From NCBI GenBank assembly GCA_025617745.1, contig CM046870.1:29717927-29781926 (forward strand): 64,000 nucleotides of DNA. Reading direction: 5' to 3'. The notes beneath the pieces were generated by a model that was not told where the DNA came from, made no database searches, and saw only the letters and a program-made list of their open reading frames with translations. Both the position numbers and the translations under genes were made by a program. Of the stretch, positions 1 to 10,825 are shown in pieces (positions within the stretch are counted from its first letter, which is position 1; each line of letters starts with the position of its first letter). Source of the stretch: Heliocidaris erythrogramma. Lineage: Eukaryota; Echinodermata; Echinoidea; Camarodonta; Echinometridae.

Positions 1-312
1 TTTAACCAATGATACGCCATAATCGTACATTTTGTTATGACAATTAAAATTATTTCACTTAAATCAAGATAAAATAAATCTCAAAATACCACCCAGAAAG
101 TTCAAGGAAGGATGGGGACGGAAGTGGGAGATGAAAAAAAACAAATAAAATCTAAGCGATTGATGCGCGGATCCAAGGATTCTGTTGTGGGGGGGGGGGG
201 GGGCAGTTCATTCTATAATGTGAAAGAAATGCGAGAATAACGTTGCGTAGCTCAATCAAAGTTCCCCAGAGCTGTCCTCCCTTTTTGAAATTTTTGCAAA
301 GGCTGAAAAAAT

Positions 313-383
313 GTCTCCGCCGGGAATCGAACCCGGGTCGTTGGCTTAGAACGCCAATGCCTTAACCACTAGACCACGGAGAA
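313..383 (-). tRNA. tRNA-Arg (anticodon UCU)
   Basis: The minus strand folds as a 71-nt cloverleaf. The D stem is GTCT/AGGC with D loop AGTGGTTA. The anticodon stem is TTGGC/GCCAA with loop GTTCTAA, giving anticodon TCT (reads AGA, arginine). The variable loop is CGAC, and the T arm is CCGGG-TTCGATT-CCCGG. The acceptor pairs TCTCCG with CGGAGA, but position 1 is T opposite C at 72, a mismatch where a G-C pair would be expected. A G at position 32 is also unusual. No CCA is encoded, as normal in eukaryotes. It may be a functional gene or a slightly decayed copy. Confidence 0.75.
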
Positions 384-482
384 GGGTTAGTGGTTTCGGC
401 GACACCAGATTCAATTGACCGACAGATTTGACAAATCTTCAACCTTATTAATTAATTCCTTTGTTGGGGGCAGGTGAGTTTT

Positions 483-539
483 GTGGTTAAGGCATTGGCG
501 TTCTAAGCCAACGACCCGGGTTCGATTCCCGGCGGAGAC
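483..539 (+). pseudogene. 5'-truncated tRNA-Arg(UCU) copy
   Basis: This copy is identical to the minus-strand tRNA at 313-383 from the D loop to the 3' acceptor strand CGGAGAC. The first 14 bases, including the 5' acceptor strand and most of the A box, are replaced by unrelated sequence. It cannot form a cloverleaf and should be inactive. Confidence 0.8.
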
Positions 540-692
540 ATTTTTTCAGCCTTTGCAAAAATTTCAAAAAGGGAGGACAGCTCTGGGGAACTTTGATTGA
601 GCTACGCAACGTTATTCTCGCATTTCTTTCACATTGTATTTATTCCCACGAGATTTGCCAAAGCTGTTGTATATGTTATTTCCTTACACTTG

Positions 693-713
693 TTATATAT
701 ATATATATATATG

Positions 714-777
<64 letters not shown>
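693..777. repeat. (TA)n microsatellite
   Basis: About 85 bp of nearly pure TA, interrupted only by ATGTATGTA near 711-720. It produces several spurious open frames of alternating Tyr-Ile, which are not genes. The following bases to about 1300 hold C and A homopolymers and nothing recognisable as coding. Confidence 0.95.
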
Positions 778-780
<3 letters not shown>

Positions 781-1320
781 GTTAATCCGATTTTTCAGGT
801 GCCTTTTGAGGAGCACAAAACCTAAATCAAGGCCACACTGCATTGGTTTGATGAATGAGGTTGTGCCCCTCCCCCCCCCCCCGCAAAAAAAAAACAAACA
901 AACAAAAAAAAAACATTTAAAGATATTATGGATGAATAGACCTAGATCTTTCATGGATAAAAGTTTTGAAAAAGAAATGATATGGTCATTATTAACATCA
1001 TAAATCTAAATCCAACGAGGCACCTTTGGAGGTCACTGTATGAATTTAGAAGATGCAGATCGATGCACTTTCCTTGTTATGCAATATGCAGGGTTGCCTG
1101 GATGATCCGCCCTTAATTAGCCCCCACCTACGCCCTTCTCATTTTAAAATACCAAATGTTATTTCTTCTTCTTCTTTTTCTTCTTCTAGTAATCTTTAAC
1201 GGGCTATGCAGCCTATCACAAAGAAGAACTAAAGATTGCAAGCTGTGCAAGGAAGAGTAATGTGGTTTATTGAGATTTGTTGATATGAAAGATGTTTTCG
1301 GCGTCAGGAGTAGACATCTG

Positions 1321-1461
1321 CAGGGGAGCGTTTCATGAAAAGAAGTTGTCGGATATTTTATCCGACAACTGTTATAAGCTACTGACATCCTTGCATTTGA
1401 TTAGCTGAGAGCGAATTTGTCGGATAAAATATCTGACAAGTCCTTTCATGAAACGCCCCAC
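1321..1461. mobile_element. MITE, GTTTCATGAAAC-end family
   Basis: The element starts CAGGGGAGCGTTTCATGAAA and ends TTTCATGAAACGCCCCA, which are inverted copies. Inner inverted motifs TTGTCGGATA/TATCTGACAA also pair. The core AGCTACTGACATCCTTGCAT is shared, in reverse orientation, with the copies at 8531, 10471, 24554, 54467 and 62861. It has no coding capacity. Confidence 0.8.
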
Positions 1462-1739
1462 AGAGGTGTAGCCAGGATTTCTTCAGTAGGGAGGCACTGG
1501 GAGGTACCGCCTCTGTAGGGGGCACACGGAGGCAGTTTCGTAGTCCTCTTTTTTGCTGCATGAGGTTGAGGGGTAGGTATCGTCACATTGTCATTGTACG
1601 TGGGGGTAATTTACATCTTTTTTCACTGGGGGCATAATGGGCAGATCACTAAATTGCTGCTGGATTTTTCATTGGGGGTATCTGCGGACAAACAAATCTG
1701 TTCATTATATCACTGAAAAGTAATAGTAAAAACGACTGG

Positions 1740-2012
1740 TAGACACGACTGTCGATGCCGGGAATTCCCCATGCCATGCGCATGCCAGAGCATCGCTCTG
1801 AGCTGTTGCGAAGCCGCCGCCGACCCAGGCGCGGCCCGGGCGCGGCGCGCTAGTTTTTAGGCCTGGGTCGATCTGGAGTCGTATCGTTCTAAGTTACTGA
1901 GCCTGAGTTGATCCATGTTCGATAGAAAGTCGTCAAGTATTGATCACTGTAAAAAAAAAATCCCGACAATCCTGAATCACGTCTTTCATTTGGAAAGGAA
2001 TCATCATTGAAA
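1740..2012 (+). promoter_or_regulatory. Upstream region of the SUMO gene, GC-rich core
   Basis: About 1790-1850 is a CpG-dense patch in otherwise AT-rich DNA, some 160-220 bp before the SUMO ATG. That fits a CpG-type promoter and 5' untranslated region, but no TATA box or splice structure is evident. Part of it (about 1860-1945, with AGCCTGAGTTGATC and TGTTCGATAGAA) resembles the end of the hAT-like element at 5060, so some of this region may be transposon-derived. Confidence 0.35.
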
Positions 2013-5000
2013 ATGTCTGAAAATTCCTCGAATGTAAGTTTATTTATCAGAGACTAGAGAGAGACAGTTTCTAAAAGTAAAATTTTAAAAATACTTTAAA
2101 AAGTCTTTAGTAAAACTATTACTAATTAAGAATTTCATAAAATTTTTGTTAGTTGAATCTGCTGTCTGCTGACAAGTGACATCATGTGACATGGCTGAGG
2201 CTGCTGAAGCTGCACTTTCAACTATCAATTATTCAACAAATTAAAATCTAAATAATATGTCAATATGTCATGATATGTGTTGCGTGATGCGGCATTGTGG
2301 ATGATTGCCTAATTTATATGGCACAACACAAGCATTGTACTGCAGTGAGTGCAGGGAATACTTAAGTACCCTAAATCCTAATATAGTAAAGGCCAAAAAT
2401 CATAATTAGACAGATGAAATTATGAGGATAATCCACAATTCCAGAGAAAACACATCTCTAAGTTAAACTTCTAATTTTGTATGACATTTTTTGTGAGCTA
2501 ACCTAATTTTTGCAAGACATGCATGACATGTGGTCTGGAAATAGAATATGAAGAAAGAAAACCACCAATTTCAGTTTTAGTTTTGATTACTATAATGATA
2601 TTTATGATTTCTAATTCTATTACTTGTATTAGTATCATTTTAATTGTTTCAGAGAGAATGTACTACTAGTGTTGACTAAGTTGAAATATACTTTTCCACA
2701 TGTATTTCTGTGATTTCTATTACTTGGTGTGGGGAGATGTCTAAATATTCTGCATAGATTTCTGCTATTTAATTTTCAAAAGAAATGTGGTAGGCTTACT
2801 CACTTCTTTTTCATTGATCATCTTTGAGTCCTAAATACTTTAAAAGAAGAGTTTGAATTTTACATTACTCAGCCTTCGACTGATGGTAGCTATAGCCAAG
2901 TTAGTAGATATATAATTAAGTAACTAGGTTTCATACAATTAATAATAATATTGAATGACTTGTCTTTCATCATTTCATGGAACACAAGTGTAAGCCTATA
3001 TCGCACTCACTTTGAAAATATTTCACTCGTTGTGCCAACTCGTGAAATATACTCATAGCTCGTGCATTATACCCTTGTAATGTATCCCACTCAAGGCCAT
3101 TCAATATTATATAATTATTACCTATATAAGGCATTTTAGCGGCGCAATAAAAACGCATATTTTTGTCCCCTTGATATGCGTGTGCAATATGTGGCCATAT
3201 TGCATGGAATGCTGAATTCCCCATAGATTACTGTACTAAATTTGCCGTGCAATATTATGTCGTATTTTGTCTGTTCTGTTTGCGTGCGCGCAAATATAAT
3301 GCAACGCATACACACATTTTTATTAAGTTCTAAATCATTTTCATGTAGGGTATAGGTAATAATAATTATATTGGATGGCTTTATTTCATGGAATACCGGA
3401 AATATTCCACTCGTTAGGGCCAATATTCTCTGGTATCCCATTCAGAGCCATCCAATATAATATAAATATAGGCAGTTACACATAGCCAAAATATTTACCA
3501 TGACCCCCTCCTCCCCCCCCCCCCCCCCCCCATTTGAACAAAAAAAAATTATATAGAAACTGTATGTTACACTATGTGCCCCATCTGTCCTAGAATCAGA
3601 TTGGTGTATGACTGTTGTTCTTATATTCTCCAGGATATTAAGCCTCAAGATGAAGCAAATGAAAATCCTTACATCAAGCTTAAAGTCAAGGCCATGGTAA
3701 GTGACAGTAAAATGTTGATAATCTTTATATTATGTTATGTTCTTTTGTTTTAATTCTTAATTCTGGTATGAAATTAGTAAATGACACCATTTTAAAAAAG
3801 AAATAAGATTGTCTGTATGCAGTGGAACCTCGTTATAACAAACTCCTTGGGACCAAGGAAATTACCTCTTTATATTGAAACCCTTATTATATCAGGGCTG
3901 AAAAACAATAGAATGCCAAGAAGTGGGACCAGCAAACTTACCTTGTTATAACCAGAGTTTGTTATTTAGAGTGTTCTTTATAACGAGGTGCCACTGTACA
4001 TATATGTTAGGTGTGCTATAGTATTCAGTCACACCGTTTCTTTTATAACAGCTGATATTTCTTATCCAAATTGATGATTGTGACATTCATGTTAGTCTAT
4101 GCATTAAAGGGTACTAATCACCTAAAAATATTTTGTTCTGTATGTTAGAGGTTCCATGTCCTTATACTATATTCAAAATATGGGCTTCAAATATCACTTC
4201 TATAAAGAGATATTGCATGTTTAATTACACACTCTATAAGCGTAAAAGCGACTTGTGAGTAGACTACTCGATGCACCCGTACACGCTCTCCAAGATAAGG
4301 GCACTTTCACAAATTATTTTTTTTAGGTGATTGGTACACTTTAAATGTTCATCAAGCACAAAATGGAGGAAAGTCACACTTGTATATTTTCCATCAAAGT
4401 TCAAACCTGAAACTGTATTTTCTGGTTTAATGTAATCATTAGTATAACAAAGACATTAGAGAGGCAATGTGCATTGTAAAATTATGAAACCCAAAATGAA
4501 TGTTACAATTTACAAAGTTTCCATGTGTCTCAAAATCTATAAAACATCATCAGAACTGGAGGGCTTTTTTTCCCCCCGTGCAAAATTGTTGTTGTGTTTA
4601 AGTTAGTCTTCAGTGCCAGGCATGTTTTGAGTTCTTATTTTCAAGTTCTTTTTTCTAAGTTCAAAGTTCAATTCAAATAAAACTAATAGACAATGTGATA
4701 AGGTGATAAAAAAACTGATGTTCACCTTACACGGGATATGACGAACGTTACAAATACTTGTGAGATCCCAGACGATCTACCAAGAATCAACGTAGAAGTA
4801 CAAGTAGAAGTCAAGTACAAGTAGCAGTACAAAAGGTTGCTTGGTACTTTGCTCTTGCTCTATTAAAATTCTTTTTGGTATTTAATTAGAATCTATAGAA
4901 ATCTGATTTTGATTTTATTATACTATTTTGAAGGATTCCTCAGAAGTGCACTTCAAACTGAAGAAGGCGACGCCATTCCAGAAGCTCATTACCAACTACT

Positions 5001-6962
5001 GCAAAAAAATGGTGAGTATTATTAATATACAGTTAACTAAAAGTCTAATCTGTTGGGACTAAGCCTGAGTCGAATCGATTGGTTAGCCGGTGTTCGATCG
5101 AAGACATCGAATCCCGAATACGTTTTGGCAAATTCGGTGCATCGATTTGTAGTCCGCCAGATTTTTTACTACCGTAGCCACCATGAAAAAATCAAATAAA
5201 AAAAGAAACTCCGAAACGTACAGCATATATACTAGCAGAGAACGTGAAGGCGACTTCAAAGTTCAAACTGTTGGCTAACTTTCGCTAATTCGCTCGAAGA
5301 GGACGTCGCGCTTTACCTGTGCTTTCTCTATGGAAAAATCGTTTTGTCGTTACGAACTGAAGTTTACGATAATTTTCTTGCACTCTCTCTGCATTGTCAA
5401 TTTGACAATTGTATAATTGAACATGATAAATACGGGCATGAGTACGAGTGTTCCTACTTAATTCGCAATAACTAATATCACACTCTCATCAAATTGGCAA
5501 TTACTTCTGAATGATCTCTGAAGCTGAATGAAGTCGAGTCTATATTGAGGGACGAAAAGTTTATTTCGTATTGTTTTTTTTTTTTGGCATCGAACAAACG
5601 TGTTCCATACAGCTCTCCAAAGACAAAGTAAGATTATTAATTCTTTGAATTTGAATCATTGTCGGGTGTGTCGACAATGAGCATCGCTTCGTGCGACACT
5701 AGTGATATTTTGGCTAGCCATACGGACTAGAAACTTAAGATTTTGGCTCGTCCACTGTGATTTTTACTAGCGATTGGCTAGCGGGCTATCGTTAATTTCG
5801 AGCAGCAAGAGCCCATACATATGCCCGCGTTGTGCCAGCGGACCAGTCACCGGTGCATGGTGCATGCACTGCGTGCAACTGTGTGCAACTCTGTTTTCAC
5901 CGCACATCATTTATCGATTAACCGGTATTCGATCGAATCAAAGCCGTCGAATCCCGGTTTATGAAATATTCGATATGACTCAGGCTTAGTTGGGACCACA
6001 AAAAGTAGTTCGACTTATGAAAAATTTAAGGAAATGTAAATAACACATATTTTGCTTATAGTTCGGTAAAAAAATTGATTCGACTTAGGGACAGTTCAAC
6101 TTATGCGACTTCAAGTTATGCAAAGTTACTGTATCTTTACTATGAGATAATGAGATCATTATCATAGTGTCATTACTATCATCCTTATGGTAGGCCTATA
6201 GGGTTAGTACAATGATATTGTTACCTCAATGTGAAAATGTAAGAGCTCATTCTTTTTTTTAAATAAAACTGAATGTGCATTACAGGACCTGCAAAGTTGT
6301 TGTGAAAATCATTTAATTCTCACTAGTTTGTTTATTTTTGTATTTTTCATATTTTTTATATATATACCAACAAACTTTCCATATTCATTGTCTGATTTTT
6401 CTCTCACTTTCACTGATAAACTTTTCTCATTTTTTTCTGCCTCTATTAAACCTAACTTTATGTAGATAGTTACATGACTGTAACATCCCTTTTAATTATC
6501 TATAGGATGCAATGCAGATATCCTTTTAGAACTTGAAAATAATAAACAAAAATGTCTATTAAACATGAAGTCACTGATAAACAGTTCTTATGTCAATTGA
6601 GTCTGTTTGATTCCATTTCTTGTGATTATATTGCCAATTTGTCTTTCACAGGATGTCTCAACATCGTCATTCAGATTCACATTTGAAGGCGCAAGGCTCG
6701 ACCCCGATAAGACCCCTATGGATGTAAGTTTTAACTTGTACAGTGAAACCTGTCTATAAAGACCGCTCAATGGAGACAAGAAAAGTGGTCTTTATGAGCA
6801 GGTGGTCTTTATGGACAGGTTCCTTTAATACATGTTTCAATGAGAAACATTTTTCAAGGGAAACAAAAACGGTGGTCTTTCTATACAGGTGGTCGCTAAA
6901 GCAGGTTTGACTGTATTTGGGTCATTCCGTGAGGTTAGGTCAATGTTTATGATATACCAGAA

Positions 6963-7003
<41 letters not shown>

Positions 7004-7963
7004 CTGTATCTGGTATCAACTTCGAAGAAATTTGCTAAAATGGATTTTAGCATGGAAAATGTTTAGCCCACCGTGCTGAAAATTCCTCAAGCTTTTGGGT
7101 GTATCAAAACTATAGACCTGAAATTAGTGTAATGTTACATGTGATGTCCATGCTACTCCGGCAAACAAAGAAGTACCAGGTGGAACAGGAATTGATGATT
7201 CTGGCAGGGCATTACATAAAATGATTTACTGTAAAAGTGGAATTTTTCACGCGATTAATTTTTCGCACTCGGCCAAGTAAGGTGAATTTTATGTGTGCTT
7301 AATTTTGCCCACGCGCTAGACTCAGGGGCAGAAGAATACATAAACAAAGATATTTGTGTGTTTTTTATTTTCGCGCAAATTTCATGCCGCACGAAAATTT
7401 CCACACCGCGAAATATTCCACATTTACAGTAATCTTTCATGGGTAATAGAAGATCTCTTACCAGAGTGACATGGACTTTGCCATATTTTTTCCCCCATCC
7501 TTGTGGAATGTATATACACTATGTATAAATCAGTAGCTTCTGCAAAATGGTCCGGAAAGATGCCGATGAGTAATTGAAATAATCTAGGCATTCCTTGAAA
7601 CATCAGAAGTACGTCCAGGCCACATACATTTTCTAAATGCTATGTTTTCCCTTGCATACATACATGTTTATCCATTTTGCCAATATTCAGGGTCTGCCGT
7701 TTTCAGAAATTTCTCATTAACTGTTCCACGACTTACAATAATTACATGACAATTTACAATGATTTTTAAAAACTTTTTCTCGAAATGGATCTTCACCGCG
7801 GATACTCAAACTTCGCGTTCATGCTGCTATGTAACTTCAGGAATAGTTGTTATCCTCATCCCCAAGTTCATTTTTACCCATATTGTTATCATTTTGTTCA
7901 CAGTACCAAATGGAAGATGACGACATCATTGATGTATTTACCCAGCAGCTTGGAGGCCAATAG
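2013..7963 (+). CDS. SUMO: SUMO-family ubiquitin-like modifier precursor
   Basis: Five exons join in frame: 2013-2033, 3634-3696, 4934-5011, 6652-6723 and 7904-7963 (TAG). All introns are phase 0 with GT/AG ends. The product has 97 residues, the usual SUMO length. It has a short polar tail (1-19), then a beta-grasp fold starting YIKLKV, with VHFKLKKATPFQKL, FRFTFEGARL, and the very typical MEDDDIIDVF. SUMO2/3 proteins carry near-identical stretches at these places. It ends QQLGGQ, so an SENP protease would remove one Gln to expose the conjugating Gly-Gly. The family is activated by SAE1/SAE2 and UBC9 and attached to lysines of mainly nuclear proteins. The N tail has IKPQ rather than the psi-K-x-E consensus, so self-chain formation through it is doubtful. 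It is clearly diverged from SUMO1-3 and may be a lineage paralogue. Introns hold at least five MITEs. The polyadenylation site is not assigned. Confidence 0.93.
2949..3460. repeat. Two related inverted-repeat segments in SUMO intron 1
   Basis: Segment 2949-3111 is bounded by AATATTGAATGAC and GCCATTCAATATT. Segment 3367-3460 is bounded by ATATTGGATGGCT and AGCCATCCAATAT. Both contain TTTCATGGAA near the left end and a shared motif like AAATATTCCACTCGTT inside, so they look like two members of one short inverted-repeat family. No coding content. Confidence 0.6.
3820..3996. mobile_element. MITE with CAGTGGAACCTCGTTATAA ends (pogo/Tigger-like)
   Basis: The ends CAGTGGAACCTCGTTATAAC and TTATAACGAGGTGCCACTG are inverted copies, with TA after the right end. 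It lies in SUMO intron 2. Related copies are at 11806 and 25523. Ends starting CAGT with TA targets fit Tc1/mariner-pogo type non-autonomous elements; the superfamily is inferred from the ends only. Confidence 0.85.
4105..4345. repeat. Dispersed repeat, copy in SUMO intron 2
   Basis: Starts near AAAGGGTACTAATCACCTAAAAA and ends TTTTTTTTAGGTGATTGGTACACTTT, an inverted pair. The interior has TATAAAGAGATATTGCA and GCGACTTGTGAGTAGACTA. Recognisable relatives are at 8136-8491, about 23640-23830 and 58474-58720. Probably a MITE family of about 240-350 bp. Confidence 0.65.
5030..6131. mobile_element. MITE with CAGTTAACT ends, split by a later insertion
   Basis: The outer parts 5030-5059 and 5989-6131 match the intact copy at 26170-26340 (shared motifs AATCTGTTGGGACCA, AGTTCGACTTATG, TTGATTCGACTTA). 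TA flanks both ends. The hAT-like element 5060-5988 interrupts it 30 bp from its left end. Confidence 0.85.
5060..5988. mobile_element. hAT-like non-autonomous element with 8-bp target duplication
   Basis: This 929-bp element begins TAAGCCTGAGTCGAATCGA and ends with the inverse, TCGATATGACTCAGGCTTA. It is flanked by the exact direct repeat GTTGGGAC at 5052-5059 and 5989-5996. The intact relative of the host MITE at 26170 has the single uninterrupted GTTGGGACC, confirming the target site. Subterminal inverted motifs CCGGTGTTCGATCGAA and CGATCGAATCCCG also recur. An 8-bp duplication is the hAT signature. There is no transposase ORF. It lies in SUMO intron 3. Confidence 0.9.
6741..6913. mobile_element. 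MITE with CAGTGAAACCTGTC ends
   Basis: Ends CAGTGAAACCTGTCTATA and GCAGGTTTGACTG are inverted, with TA on both sides (6739-6740, 6914-6915). It sits 17 bp after the donor of SUMO exon 4. It is the near-complete reverse of the copy at 22939-23128; a fragment lies at 19838-19905. Repeated GGTCTTTAT motifs in both orientations fill the interior. Confidence 0.9.
6961..7003. repeat. (GA)n microsatellite
   Basis: 43 bp of almost pure GA in SUMO intron 4. Confidence 0.95.
7229..7429. mobile_element. MITE with CTGTAAAAGTGGAA ends
   Basis: A 201-bp element with ends CTGTAAAAGTGGAATTTTTC and GAAATATTCCACATTTACAG, flanked by TA at 7227-7228 and 7430-7431. The interior is rich in TTTTCGCGC and GCGCGAAA type motifs. 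It lies in SUMO intron 4. No ORF is relevant. Confidence 0.85.
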
Positions 7964-8135
7964 GATGCGATGGGACGATACTAACATGGACCAAAGTAGG
8001 GCAATTCCACGCTGGGACAGACAGGATGGTTGACACCAATTTTCCGCTTTGCTGGCTAGAAAATTAGTAATGAATGGGCAAGCCCCAGAATATTTTATGT
8101 TTTATATTTTATATTTTATGTTTGTTACTGGCAAT

Positions 8136-8491
8136 ATTAAAGGGTTTCATAATGATTATTCACCTAAGAGAATAATTTGTGTACTGCTAGAAAGCTTGAA
8201 ATTAACTTCACAGAACTTCACCTGGCATTCTATCGGTCAACAGTTAAGAAGTTTGAAGGATAGTCCAACCTTGGTTCCGCGCTGGCCCTATACTTTGCAA
8301 GCACATACAGGTGCGTCGACTAGTCTACTCACAAGCAGCTTTTACGTTTATCGAGAGTGTACTTAAACTTGCAATATCTCTTCATGAAAGTAGTATTTGA
8401 AGCCCTGTATTTTGAATACAGAATAGCGACCTGGAACCTGTATTTTTCACATACAAAGCAAAAAAATTTTTTTTGTGATTGGTACGCTTTT
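8136..8491. repeat. Dispersed repeat, second copy, downstream of SUMO
   Basis: Shares with 4105-4345 (in opposite interior orientation) the motifs TTTTTTTTGTGATTGGTACGCTTT, TGCAATATCTCTT, and TAGTCTACTCACAAG. The left part, with CCTGGCATTCT and GGTTCCGCGCTGGCCCTATA, recurs in reverse or altered form at 23700-23830. It may be part of the SUMO 3' untranslated region; that cannot be decided from sequence. Confidence 0.6.
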
Positions 8492-8530
8492 AGTTTATAG
8501 GCTTACTATATATGTAGCTTGGATCAGACC

Positions 8531-8679
8531 TGGGGGGGGGGGGGGCGTTTCATCAAATGTCTTGTCAGTGATTTTTACTGACAAATTTGCTCTCAGCCAA
8601 TCAGATGCAAGGATTTCAGTAGCTTATAACAGTTGTTGCAACTTGTCATTGATGACAAATTTTATGAAACGGGGCCCAG
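8531..8679. mobile_element. MITE, GCGTTTCATCAA family
   Basis: Begins with a 14-base G run then CGTTTCATCAAATGTCTTGTC, and ends GACAAATTTTATGAAACGGGGCCC. The conserved middle is TCTCAGCCAATCAGATGCAA and GGATTTCAGTAGCTTATAAC. Same family as 1321, 10471, 24554, 54467 and 62861. Confidence 0.8.
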
Positions 8680-8699
8680 ATACCAAGGAAAATATTTCA

Positions 8700-8828
8700 T
8701 GATATCATGGTCGCTCGGCTTAAGCCGGGGTAATAATATGATTGCAGGGCCCTCAGGGAGAACAGTATATAATACTGATGAGGCTACCCTGGGTAAACAA
8801 GACATATTATTATTATTATTATTATTAT
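8700..8828 (+). mobile_element. 3' part of a SINE ending in (ATT)n
   Basis: Sequence with AGGCTACCCTGGGTAAACAA followed by ACATATTATTATTATT resembles SINE 3' tails, which end in ATT units in echinoderm-type genomes. No tRNA-like head is visible, so only the tail is claimed. Confidence 0.45.
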
Positions 8829-9558
8829 ATGTGATAACGTATAACGTATGGCACCCCTAAATGTACAAATATCTTGGACTTGTCCTGAAATTTGGTAGGT
8901 ACTATGATGTGATGCAGGCAAGAAATATTTGTCAATGGTCATTTCAAGTGAACTCTTGTTCTTTCATGAAATAATTTGTGTTAGGCTTATGTCATATTAG
9001 GCCATATGATAGATCACTTTACGTAACCATCGATTAATATGGCACTCTGAAACTACTTCATAATCACCACAAAACATACGTCTCTTCACTAATTGTACGA
9101 TAAATGAATTTTTCATCTAAATATCCCATTAAACAAATTTCTAGTTTGATATTGCCAGATAAACAGTTCCCCTTGTCTCCTGCCATTATCCTGTACTAAT
9201 CTATCATGATTCTGGTACATACATTGTACATATATTCTGTTTTTACTCTTTAGGGTTGTTCTTCCAGTGTTTTGCATGGTGAGGAATTTATGAGTGGAGC
9301 GTGCAATTAATGCCATGTGGTTTCCGAAAAGGACCTAGCTGCTGCCAAGAGCTTTCAGCTTCATTATGAGCTTTGATCTTTGATTATTTTTTTTTTCATC
9401 AACATGTTTTGTTCGTTATCGTAGAATTGTAGAATAAATCTGCTGCTATTAATGTTTGAAACATTAAGGTTCTTAACTCAGAATTAAGCTTAACTTTCTG
9501 CAGAGCTCTGGAGTCCTTCTCAAAGGCTCCAAGAACTGCTAAGACACTAATCGATCTG

Positions 9559-9984
9559 TTAACCCTTTCAGGACAGGAATTATTTAAGGGCTAAATTGAT
9601 CACATTTTCTTCTTCAAATTGGTAACAATAATATTTTTCTTTTAGTGCTGCATGTTTCTAATAAGATGTTATGAGATGTTATGTCTTCAAAACAATATTC
9701 ATGGTTAGGAACTTTGTAGAAAAGTTGAAATTATTGCCAATTTTGATAAAAAAACATTGATTTTGAACCTCTTAATGTGTTGCCAATGTAATGATTTGAA
9801 TGCTTATTCTCCTTTTTAAAATTCCTGGCATCAAACGCAATATGGTCATGCAACAAAAATGGACACAGTGTATGTAGAAATTTTTGCTCTTTCTACTCAT
9901 GCATCTGGAATATTTTTTAGAGCTCTGAATGAAAAGTTATTGAGCTGTACCACAAAATGTGGTCAATTGTCTTGAAAGGTTTAA
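9559..9984. mobile_element. MITE with TTAACCCTTTCAGGACA ends
   Basis: Left end TTAACCCTTTCAGGACAGG and right end TGTCTTGAAAGGTTTAA are inverted. A second copy lies at 26980-27390 with the same inner blocks (GGGCTAAATTGATCACATTT, CCTGGCATCAAACGCAATAT, CACAAAATGTGGTCAATTGT). TTAA borders suggest a TTAA-targeting family, but this is not certain. Confidence 0.8.
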
Positions 9985-10470
9985 CAGATGCCGAGCGCCT
10001 AGAAAAACATCTGGTATACTAAAACTTCCAAGATCATCCAGTTTTGATCCTTTTCTTCTTTTGGGAGTTTTAGGCGCTGAAACAAAACAATCTCCCTGCC
10101 GATTTCGAATCAAAAGCAGTTGAAGTAGCCTTAGTAATCTTGCAGGAGCCTCTTGGTTGTCTCTTGGCTGCTCTGGGATTTGTTCTCAGCTTGTTGTCAG
10201 CTCTGCTGTTGATTGGCTGTTGGCTGCTTTTTGTAGGTCTGGAGCTCAGTATTTTTTCAAGGTTATTAGATTGTATTGCTTTTGAATGATATGTTTTCTT
10301 TCATTTCTTTTTGTTGTCAAGATGAGTTCGTCTTTCATACTATACCAGAAATAACAGACATATTCATTCCTCCTGATACTGTCTGGAACATCCAGTTAGA
10401 AATGCTTAGTGTAACATACATGTACTTAGGTATTTATACTTTCTTTTCAAATCTTATTTTATTTGAACAC

Positions 10471-10603
10471 CAGGGGGGCGTACGGTTTCATCAAGTGTCT
10501 TGTCAGTGATTTTTACCGACAAATTTGCTCTCGGCCAATCAGATGCAAGGATTTCAGTAGCTTATAACTTGTCATTGATGACAAGTTTTATGAAACAGGG
10601 CCC
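10471..10603. mobile_element. MITE, GCGTTTCATCAA family
   Basis: From CAGGGGGGCG and GGTTTCATCAAGTGTCTTGT to ACAAGTTTTATGAAACAGGG; same core as the copy at 8531, with a small deletion of the GTTGTTGCAA segment. Confidence 0.8.
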
Positions 10604-10825
10604 AGAAGTGACTTTAGTGCAACCAAAAACATGCTTTGAGTATCAGACCAAAGCTTTGAAATTTTACTTTTGGAAATAGACGCACTAAAAATGATATGAA
10701 TATTCAGTACTGTATGGCTTTCCAAGGGAACCAAGTGGTATGGCTCGTTCATATGACATGGAAAACCGCAGCGTTATTTTAAAGCGTAATGCACTTCACA
10801 TTCCTGTATCTTCCAACACACAGAG

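Larger units (their letters stand above)
217..635. repeat. 153-bp perfect inverted repeat carrying a tRNA gene in each arm
   Basis: Arms 217-369 and 483-635 are exact reverse complements by eye, separated by 113 bp (370-482). Each arm holds most of a tRNA-Arg plus about 96 bp of its 3' flank. The left arm continues into a full tRNA 5' half, while the right arm stops inside the D loop. Identity without mismatch means the duplication is very recent, or that it is an assembly or fold-back sequencing artefact. Confidence 0.9.

Noticed and set aside
593-1003. 136-codon open frame through the TA repeat
   Set aside because: Its length comes from the TA microsatellite (Tyr-Ile repeats) and homopolymers; no domain and no splice support.
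2970-3441. Minus-strand frames of 84 and 101 codons in SUMO intron 1
   Set aside because: They run through short inverted-repeat DNA and have no coding features.
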